This document shows positions 43,523-49,791 of a stretch of 49,791 nucleotides of DNA, in pieces. A program made the position numbers and the translations under genes. This DNA comes from Chthoniobacteraceae bacterium (GTDB lineage Bacteria; Verrucomicrobiota; Verrucomicrobiia; Chthoniobacterales; Chthoniobacteraceae), in NCBI GenBank assembly GCA_947479475.1, contig CANJZW010000030.1:1-49791 (forward strand), in the 5' to 3' direction. Within the stretch, counting starts at the first letter, position 1, and each line of letters starts with the position of its first letter. A model generated the notes under the pieces. It worked only from the letters and a program-made list of their open reading frames with translations. It had not been told where the DNA came from and did not search any database.

Positions 43523-44464
43523 CTAGCTTCCTTGGCGGGCCTCGATGAGTTTCAAAATGAACTCTGTCGACTTGTTGGCCTGCGTCAGGGCGTTCACCGC
43601 CGCTTCGTGCACTGTCTTTGCCCGAGTCAAATGAACAGCCTCTTGGGAAATATCGGTGTCTGCAAAACGGCTTTTGGAGGCGTCAAAATCTACTTTTGCA
43701 ACTCCCAGCCTTTCGCCGGCAAACTTCAAGCGCGACTGTTCCCCTGAATTGGTCGCGAGATGGGCGGAGAGCGTCTGGATCGCTTGGTCTAGATCGCTGA
43801 TTTTCAGATCCAGGAGAATCGGTTGGTCATGGACCGTGCCCAGTGCTCCGACAGAGAGACTCACCGTTCCGCCTGAGAGTGGTGCAGACAAAAAATCGGT
43901 GCCATCAAACAGGGTGGGGCGGGAGATCGTCATCGTTTGACTCCCATCTTCCATCAATTGGACCGTGAGACCCGATCCCGAAGTGTTGAACACGCTGGCT
44001 CCGTTCGAGCGAGCGAGACTCTCAAACGTGAGTTGCTTCCGCAATTCTAGGTACTCCGCCTGGTACCCAAAGCGGTCGCCCGTCGTCTTGGAGACCATCG
44101 AAGCGTCCAACACGCTTGGATCGGTGCTGGAGCCAGCGTCCACGCTTGTCGGAACCATCGTCGCGTCCGTTGCCTTGACCCTCAGATCGGAGATCCGGTT
44201 GAAAATAGCGTAAATTTGACGCAGTGCGGAAGCCTGGACATCAAGGAAAGAGAGCGCATTTTGCACCTCCCCTTCGACAATCGAAGCCCTGCCCGCTGCA
44301 GCGGTAAACTTCATGCTCTGCGCCGCCGCGCCCGCGTCGTCCCCTGTGGTGTTGAGCCGGGAGCCGCTTGAGAGCTTAGCCGTTTGGAGTTCAAGCCTTT
44401 CGGCAGACGAACTTGCCTTGGCACTTGCCTGGGAAGAAAGCGCGGTGTTAAAGAAAGTGATCAT
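43523..44464 (-). CDS. Flagellin-like protein (isolated gene)
   Basis: 313 residues. N-terminal D0/D1-type helices with 'AERLELQTAKLSSGSRLNTTGDDAGAAAQSMKF' spread over residues ~20-52 (canonical flagellins read 'S.RL.SGLRINSAKDDAAG'). C-terminal helix: 'DTDISQEAVHLTRAKTVHEAAVNALTQANKS' region ending 'ILKLIEARQGS', the usual flagellin end. The middle (about 95-240) is variable, with repeated Thr/Ser. It forms the filament if a flagellum is built. No hook, rod, export or chaperone gene is in the window, and no clear sigma-28 or sigma-54 promoter is visible upstream. The divergence leaves open another filament role. Confidence 0.85.
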   Translation of the reverse strand: MITFFNTALSSQASAKASSSAERLELQTAKLSSGSRLNTTGDDAGAAAQSMKFTAAAGRASIVEGEVQNALSFLDVQASALRQIYAIFNRISDLRVKATDATMVPTSVDAGSSTDPSVLDASMVSKTTGDRFGYQAEYLELRKQLTFESLARSNGASVFNTSGSGLTVQLMEDGSQTMTISRPTLFDGTDFLSAPLSGGTVSLSVGALGTVHDQPILLDLKISDLDQAIQTLSAHLATNSGEQSRLKFAGERLGVAKVDFDASKSRFADTDISQEAVHLTRAKTVHEAAVNALTQANKSTEFILKLIEARQGS

Positions 44465-45294
44465 GCTTGGAAAGGGCGTTAATGCCTAGTTTCAACCGCC
44501 CCGTGAAGGAAAAGCAAAACCTAGGAATGTACAACTAACATTAGCCCGCCCATTTGCCTAGTTGTTTAATTCGTATCTCGCGCGTGCTGCCGGCGCGAGT
44601 GATCCGTTTCCACAAACCGCCCTGAACAGGATCTAAGATGCTCAAAAAACGCCGCGAGTCGACCTCCGCACACGGATTCGCGCCCACGCCTTCTTACCAA
44701 GAGGATGTGCCTGCGCCCCAAAACTAAGGGCCCACAGAAATGGCTCCGCTGCGGAATGCCCAACAGGGTGTGGGCCCTTTGCCGGAGACCCAGCGTCGTT
44801 TCGGCAAGACGAAGACCCTCGCGAGCAACTTTGGCGCGAAACACCACGGGCTGCGGGACCCGTATTTTGCCGTTGCACTTCCTCTTGTCTCCGGAATTTC
44901 TTCGCTGGATGTTAAAAGGAAGGTGAAGCCCGTTGGTGAAAACTCTGCCTCGCCACGCACAAGTCGAGGGAAGCGATCTGGACGTCGTCAAACCAAGTTT
45001 GCGTGACGCCCCCCATTAGAGCGACCTCCCACGAGTCCGATGCTTGTCTTTGCAAAGTTGCCGCAAAGAGTGGGTTAGGTAAACGCCTTCTTGACGACGA
45101 CGAAGGCGGCCATATGAACATTGCATTCAACGGTCGGATTTTCGCCGTGAATGGTTCCCGCACCTTACGATGTAACGATGCCTAATAACTTGGGATGATA
45201 GCTCCCGTTTCCTTTTCCAAACACCTACCAATGTGCCGGAGTACAACGCAGAGTTTCCTGACTCCCACACAACCCATTCCACAACCTTCATTTC
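44465..45294. other. About 830-bp interval with no supported gene
   Basis: Overlapping frames on both strands (e.g. plus 44740-45006, minus 44566-44991) have no recognisable motifs or start signals. The first part must contain the flagellin promoter and the last part that of the lipoprotein gene. Confidence 0.5.
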
Positions 45295-45816
45295 ATGCAA
45301 CTCCCCCCGTTTAAAGGCATAGCGCTGCTCTTTTTTTCACTGCTTTGCTTGAGCGCATGCCGCTCGGCAATCGAGAACCCGAAATTCTCCCGCGGCGTGC
45401 CCCATGCGGATCCAATTGTCGCAGCAAAAAATCTGTTCGCTGACCACTATGAATTTTACCATGAGGATCCAACTCCCCGCAAAGCGTTACTCACGCCAAG
45501 ATTTTTCCGGGTCTTAAAGCACAACGCAAACGCTTTCAAAATAACAGGACAGGTCGGCGTATTGGATTCTGATCCCTGGATTGATGCCCAAGACGGATAC
45601 ATTTCAGAACCATTTATTTTTGAGACACTTAAAAACAACACCTCCGTGGCCATAGTGCGGTTCTACTACACATTCACGCTCGGTCCAAAAAGTTCTCGTC
45701 CTCAATCTGTTCTTATGAAATTTCAATCTTCGTCCACGAGCGCCGGATGGCAACTCGCTGATTTCATCATGCCGAATAACGAGTCTCTCGTTGATCTGTT
45801 TGAAAAAAATCCCTGA
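45295..45816 (+). CDS. Small predicted lipoprotein
   Basis: 173 residues. The N-terminus is a lipoprotein signal: hydrophobic 'GIALLFFSLLCLSAC' with Cys at residue 22 in a lipobox L-S-A-C. The mature part contains 'AAKNLFADHYEFYHEDPTPRKALLTPRFFRVL' and 'IVRFYYTFTLG', a pattern reminiscent of DUF3828-type proteins, with a final 'GWQLADFIMPN'. Lower GC than its neighbours. Probably anchored to the outer membrane facing the periplasm; function unknown. Confidence 0.75.
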   Translation: MQLPPFKGIALLFFSLLCLSACRSAIENPKFSRGVPHADPIVAAKNLFADHYEFYHEDPTPRKALLTPRFFRVLKHNANAFKITGQVGVLDSDPWIDAQDGYISEPFIFETLKNNTSVAIVRFYYTFTLGPKSSRPQSVLMKFQSSSTSAGWQLADFIMPNNESLVDLFEKNP

Positions 45817-46073
45817 TCGTTGCTTGAGAACCTATGCGTCGACCTGAACTCATCGGCCTCTGCACTGGCCTAACCTAGAGCTTGTCCATGGATAACCGTT
45901 ATAAACCCTCACTGTATTTTCACAGGTATCCCACAGCCTGAAAAAAAGACGTATTGAAGGGAGCGTTAAAAAGAAGCGGCGGCGGAATTTCGATGGAGGC
46001 TCCTGCACCTTTATGACGATGGTTTTCTTTTTCTGTCCGGCCGCAAGAAGAAAGCATCATCATAGCGGGATCC

Positions 46074-47909
46074 TCATTTGTATGATGGCAAAGGCTGGGT
46101 CTTGCGCATGAAATACCAGGAGGGAGGTGATCCCGGAGTTTCAGAACTGCTGGTCTCAAACTTTGCGAATTCGTCGTCAGATAAGACGAACTCGTAGCCC
46201 GCATCAGCTCGCACATAACCGGCACGGCGCAACTCGCGATGGAAGAACTTCATGTTGTCGACAAACAAACTGATGCGTTGCTTTGCCCTCTGATCATTCG
46301 CCTTAGCCAGAGCTTCCTGAGAAAGCGTGTGGATGCGAGGTAGCAGTGGCAGGTAGATCTTTTCGATCTTCGGTTTGTCGATGTCGTATTGACCGGCGGC
46401 GTAATGAAACGGTTCGTCCTGTTGTTTGAACCTTCGAAACGCATCATCAATCAGCGCATAGACAAGTCCCATGGCTTCGGCTCCCTCGCCGTAGGAGAGC
46501 GTCAACCACTCGCAATACAACGCATCAACGTCGCCATCCGCATTCCACATCAGACGCGCGAGCAGCCAGTTGTTCGGCCCCGCGTAGGCCCAGTTTGGGT
46601 CCACGGCCTCGCGCACACTGTGAATGCCGTGTTTCTTCAGCGTGGCAAACTCGAGTTTCATCAGTTCGGGAGCAGGTGCCAGTGGCGCGCATCCCCGGGA
46701 ACGATGCCAGTGCAGATAGTTGGAGTAGGCGAGATTCGGCGCGATGCGTTTCCATCTCTCGGCGAGGTGATCGAACTCAGCTCGATACGCATCCTTGTAG
46801 AGGCCGAGCCCATAAACATTCAGCGGTGCCCACTCGATAAACAAGTGCTTGTCGAGCTTCAGCATCTCCGCGGGAGGATACTCATTCGCGCCATAGACCA
46901 GGGCACCAATCATCCGGTCCGGATGGGATTGCGCAACCACACGCACCACAGCATTGTAGAAGTCGAGCAGATTGCGTGTCGTCGATTCCTTGCCGTGCGC
47001 GTTCAGGGTGATAAACGCCTTGCATCGGTCGCAGTGGCAAAAGCTCTGCCCATCCGAGGGGGATGCACTTATCATGTAGCGCGATTGATCCGTGCCGACC
47101 TCTTGACAAAGGCTCTTTGTGAAGGCACTCACGGCCTCTGCGTTGCGGGTGCAGAACTTATAATTTGGCTTCTCTGGATACGGATTCACCGCAGCCCAAT
47201 CTGGATGCGAATCTCTAATGGCTTGAGGCAGCCGTTCGTTCCACGAGTGGCTCGAATCCACCCATAATGCTCCAGCATCGCCTGGTTGAGTGCCCACGCG
47301 GTTTCGCAAAGCCCATTGTCGAACGACGGGCGGATCGCTCAACTCAAGCTGCCGCGAAGAAAACGAGGGCGCTTCCCTGATGTTCATCGGTGGAACCACC
47401 AGCCGATCATGATGAGGGATGATTTCTCCCAGTTCCCCCGGCATGATCCAGCGTGCTCCGACGACACGTTCGAGAAACGCATAGGCGCCAAACAAGGTGC
47501 CCTTGCTCAAACCGCCCCGCGATGTTGTCCGACCATCCCCGGTGTCTTTTCCAACGATGAACACCGCATGATTATGGGTGATGATTTGAAAAGACTCGTC
47601 AGCCATAGCCTCGACGCCAATGCCCGCTGCACGGGCAGCAGCACAGTCCCCAAGGCAGATCATCAAGGGGGTGGCCTCGGTCACTACAGGGAGTGACACG
47701 CCCGTTGCCAGTCTGATCACCCTTTGTATTTCCTCGGCCGCTAAACGAACGGACTTCGGTGCTCCCGGTTCATAGTAAAGAGAACACGCAGAACTCCCTT
47801 TCGCAACGACGACGACATCAACCGTTTCAATCTTTGGCCCTTCGGCGGCGCAAAGAAGGACCAACGGTGAAAGGCACAGGGCGGTGATGAGCGGGAGAAT
47901 GGATTTCAT
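46074..47909 (-). CDS. Exported DUF4838 protein (glycosidase-like)
   Basis: 611 residues from ATG 47909, which begins a signal peptide (MKSILPLITALCLSPLVLLCA); the frame is open 37 codons upstream into IS-like sequence. An N-terminal alpha-glucuronidase/GH20-type beta-alpha domain: 'AAEEIQRVIRLATGVSLPVV', 'GTLFGAYAFLERVVGARWIMPGELGEIIP'. The DUF4838 barrel follows: 'YMISASPSDGQSFCHCDRCKAF', 'ATLKKHGIHSVREAVDPNWAYAGPNNWLLARLMWNADGDVDALYCEWL'. A CHCDRC cluster may bind metal. Likely acts on glycans outside the cytoplasm; substrate unknown. Its promoter region is only about 20-110 bp from an IS21-type end. Confidence 0.85.
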   Translation of the reverse strand: MKSILPLITALCLSPLVLLCAAEGPKIETVDVVVVAKGSSACSLYYEPGAPKSVRLAAEEIQRVIRLATGVSLPVVTEATPLMICLGDCAAARAAGIGVEAMADESFQIITHNHAVFIVGKDTGDGRTTSRGGLSKGTLFGAYAFLERVVGARWIMPGELGEIIPHHDRLVVPPMNIREAPSFSSRQLELSDPPVVRQWALRNRVGTQPGDAGALWVDSSHSWNERLPQAIRDSHPDWAAVNPYPEKPNYKFCTRNAEAVSAFTKSLCQEVGTDQSRYMISASPSDGQSFCHCDRCKAFITLNAHGKESTTRNLLDFYNAVVRVVAQSHPDRMIGALVYGANEYPPAEMLKLDKHLFIEWAPLNVYGLGLYKDAYRAEFDHLAERWKRIAPNLAYSNYLHWHRSRGCAPLAPAPELMKLEFATLKKHGIHSVREAVDPNWAYAGPNNWLLARLMWNADGDVDALYCEWLTLSYGEGAEAMGLVYALIDDAFRRFKQQDEPFHYAAGQYDIDKPKIEKIYLPLLPRIHTLSQEALAKANDQRAKQRISLFVDNMKFFHRELRRAGYVRADAGYEFVLSDDEFAKFETSSSETPGSPPSWYFMRKTQPLPSYK

Positions 47910-47929
47910 GGAGGGCTGTAAACGGCGGC

Positions 47930-48395
47930 CGAAAAGTGTGGCGGTGCCGGTTGAAAAATGAGACACCTGCGCCTCAAAGTGGCTCAGCACTTTTCTTAGG
48001 TCAAGTGCCTCACGATGCACTTAATACCTATCCGCCCCAACCCTTTTCGTCGCGCTCTTGAGGCGGTAACTCTCCCCGTTGGCTTCCAAGATGTGCACTC
48101 GGTGCGTCAACCGATCCAGCATGGCCCCTGTCACCCGGTCACTTCCCAACACCTCAGGCCAACTCTCAAACGGCAGGTTCGTTGTCACCACCAGACTCGT
48201 TCGCTCGTACGCCCGGCTTACCACCTCGAATATCAACTCCGCTCCCGTCTTTGAAAACGGCACGTACCCCAGTTCGGCCAGGATCAACATATCCAGTCGC
48301 TCCAGCCGCTTTAGGCAGCGCTCCAACCCTCGGGTTTCTCGGCTCTCAAGCAACTGCGTCACAAGCGCCGTGGTTCTCTCGTGCAGTTTATCCAA
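47930..48395 (-). mobile_element. Remnant of an IS21-family element (end plus istB fragment)
   Basis: The istB fragment is followed on the minus strand by ~90 bp with recurring motifs (CTGAGCCACTTT, GTGTCTCATTTTTCAACCGG at 47947-47966 in minus reading). These resemble IS21-type terminal repeats from memory, so the outer boundary is approximate. The other half of the element (istA, 5' istB) is absent from the window. Confidence 0.6.
48021..48395 (-). pseudogene. istB: istB (IS21 helper ATPase), N-terminal half missing
   Basis: The C-terminal ~125 residues are clearly IstB: 'LVTQLLESRETRGLERCLKRL', 'LAELGYVPFSKTGAELIFEV' (Walker B-type; usual 'LDELGYVP' has A for D here), 'TTNLPFESWPEVLGSDRVTGAMLDRLTHRVHILEANGESYRL'. 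The Walker A half is absent: upstream of about 48395 the frame continues to 48764 only as antisense of the IS701 transposase. Non-functional alone. The homology break near 48380-48430 marks the insertion or recombination joint. Confidence 0.82.
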
Positions 48396-49778
48396 ACGGT
48401 AGCGCATCTCTTTGACTTCACGCCTTCCGGGAGGAAGCTCCCCAGACCCGACGTCAACGGCACCGAAGAGACGGATCGCACTGTCTCGGCGGCCGCAGGT
48501 CAGGCGGGCATTTATGTGCGCGGTCTGCTGGAGGCGAAGTTTGGGGATCGGAATTTGGAGGATATTGCCGAGACGGTTCCAGGCGCTGATCATCAACGCA
48601 TCCATACTTTCATCACCGACACGCCGTGGAATGAGGAGCGCGTGCTCGATTGGGTGAGCGCTCAGGCAGACGGCATGCTCGGGGGTACCCCGCAAAGTTA
48701 CCTCATTATTGATGAGAGTGCCTTCACTAAAAAAGGGGCCTCCTCCGCAGGGGTGGCGCGGCAATACAATGGCCGGATCGGCAAGGTCGACAACTGCCAG
48801 GTTGGAGTATTCGCAGCTTTGGCAGCGGCTCAGCGCGCAACCTTGGTGGAGGGGCGATTGTATCTGCCTCAGGAGTGGTGCGAGAGTTCCGCGCGTTGCA
48901 ATACGGCTAGGATTCCAGAAGCACAGCGTGGGTTTAAAACTAAGGCGCAGATTGCATTAGAAATGGTGCGCGCCCAGCGTAAGCGTAACGTGCGTTTTAA
49001 TTGGGTGAGTGTCGACGGGGGCTATGGCAAAGAGCCTGCACTGCTACGCGCACTGGAGGAGGACGGGGAAGTTTTTGTAGCCGACGTGCATTCCAACCAG
49101 CGCATGTGGCTGGAGGATCCCCAGCCTGCCACTTCGCAAATTGCGACAGGAAAACGGCTGGGCATAAAACCCAAGCCCTTTGCCCCGAGTGTTGAGGTTC
49201 GAGACTGGGTTTCGCAGCAGCCACCGGAGGACTGGATCGCCTTCAAGCGCCGAGACGGAATCAACGGGGCGCTTCGGGGCGAGTTTTTACACCGGCGGAT
49301 TTGGCTCTGGAATGGAGGGGAAGAAATGGCTCGTCACTGGCACCTTCTTGTTTGGCGCCCGGAGGAAAGTCCGCAGGAGATTAAATACGTGCTCAGCAAT
49401 GCGGCTGCCGGCATCGCCATTTTAGATTTGGCGCGGATGGCCTGCTCGCGTTTCTGGGTGGAGCGGGCCCTACAGGATGCCAAGGGAGCTGTGGGAATGG
49501 GAGAGTATCAGTTGCGCAGTTGGGTGGGATGGCACCGCCACATGGCGATGGTGATGCTTGCAATGTTTTTCATGCTACAGCAGAAAGTATTGCTAGCCGA
49601 TGAGTTGCCATTACTGAGCGCAGAGGATATCGCGTGGGTGATTGAGTATTACCTGCCGCGCCCTCATGCGACTGAGGAAGATGTGCAGAAAGCCCTAGCC
49701 AGACGACACCGACGTCGGCAGATAGATATTGATTTGCGGAAGAAAAAGATCGAGCCGCGGCTTGATGACATTTTGTAA
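48381..49778 (+). CDS. IS701-family DDE transposase
   Basis: 465 residues from a GTG at 48381; no in-frame ATG exists before residue ~100, so the true start is uncertain. IS701-type motifs: 'GIYVRGLLEAKFGDRNLEDIAE' near residue 43, first catalytic Asp in 'YLIIDESAFTKKGASSAGVARQY', second Asp in 'WVSVDGGYGKEPALL', and the Glu in 'FWVERALQDAKGAVGMGEYQLRSWVGWHRH'. The DDE triad looks complete and the frame is intact to the stop 13 bases before the window end, so it may be active. Its 5' end overlaps the istB fragment in antisense. Terminal inverted repeats cannot be defined because the right end probably lies outside the window. Confidence 0.88.
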   Translation: MQFIQTVAHLFDFTPSGRKLPRPDVNGTEETDRTVSAAAGQAGIYVRGLLEAKFGDRNLEDIAETVPGADHQRIHTFITDTPWNEERVLDWVSAQADGMLGGTPQSYLIIDESAFTKKGASSAGVARQYNGRIGKVDNCQVGVFAALAAAQRATLVEGRLYLPQEWCESSARCNTARIPEAQRGFKTKAQIALEMVRAQRKRNVRFNWVSVDGGYGKEPALLRALEEDGEVFVADVHSNQRMWLEDPQPATSQIATGKRLGIKPKPFAPSVEVRDWVSQQPPEDWIAFKRRDGINGALRGEFLHRRIWLWNGGEEMARHWHLLVWRPEESPQEIKYVLSNAAAGIAILDLARMACSRFWVERALQDAKGAVGMGEYQLRSWVGWHRHMAMVMLAMFFMLQQKVLLADELPLLSAEDIAWVIEYYLPRPHATEEDVQKALARRHRRRQIDIDLRKKKIEPRLDDIL

Positions 49779-49791
49779 CACAGCAGAATTA
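48381..49791 (+). mobile_element. IS701-family insertion sequence (right end beyond window)
   Basis: Defined by the transposase and the abrupt end of istB homology at its left side. The reverse complement of the last 16 bases of the window was looked for near 48380-48480 and not found, so no inverted repeat is assigned. Confidence 0.6.

Noticed and set aside
44566..44991. Minus-strand 141-codon frame and overlapping plus frames
   Set aside because: No motif, no plausible start, and overlapping frames on both strands are equally long.
48396..48764. Upstream extension of istB to 48764
   Set aside because: The sequence in this part is antisense to the IS701 transposase and shows no Walker A or other IstB feature.

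Overview
The window looks like a chromosomal segment of a Verrucomicrobiota bacterium; this is inferred from gene content, since no 16S gene or other phylogenetic marker is present. Pointers are a giant autotransporter with beta-strand repeats, a Planctomycetes-type cytochrome c / DUF1549 / DUF1553 protein paired with a DUF1501 protein, DUF1080, DUF1552 and DUF4838 secreted proteins, IS701- and IS21-type transposase genes, and high GC with few clear Shine-Dalgarno sites.

Layout. Bases 1-8394 hold the 3' part of an autotransporter (start outside the window) with a higher-order A-B-C repeat of about 1.13 kb. Bases 8395-8881 are a palindrome-rich block flanked by a 50-bp direct repeat, one copy of which contains the 3' end of the next gene. 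Bases 8882-23403 are mostly exported proteins: an alpha/beta-hydrolase esterase, a PQQ-type beta-propeller with EF-hands, a GNAT protein, a phosphodiesterase, a LamG/DUF1080-like protein, a nitrilase-family amidohydrolase with an N-terminal beta domain, the cytochrome-c/DUF1549/DUF1553 + DUF1501 pair, and a double DUF1080 protein. These suggest degradation of complex organic matter outside the cytoplasm.

Bases 24322-31651 are housekeeping: YgfZ, a small heat shock protein, RibD, and the minus-strand run PgsA, glycerate kinase, FabD, then Gnd. A Tat-exported putative glycoside hydrolase and a tRNA-Val(GAC) follow. Bases 34281-37885 form a tightly packed minus-strand operon: SurA-like chaperone, PdxA and two ABC-2 permeases without a nearby ATPase. 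HisD and a deoxyhypusine-synthase-like protein with a Lys/Ala-rich tail come next. Divergent to them is an ECF sigma factor with a long repeat-containing N-terminal extension and no anti-sigma neighbour. Bases 41946-47909 hold a DUF1552 protein, an isolated divergent flagellin, a small lipoprotein and a DUF4838 protein.

The right end is mobile DNA: the C-terminal half of an IS21-type istB next to an IS701-family transposase. I found no complete new multi-gene defence or biosynthetic system. The best candidates for a second look are the autotransporter repeat architecture, the duplicated gene end around the palindromic block, the extended orphan ECF sigma factor, the tailed DHS-like protein, the ATPase-less permease pair and the lone flagellin.
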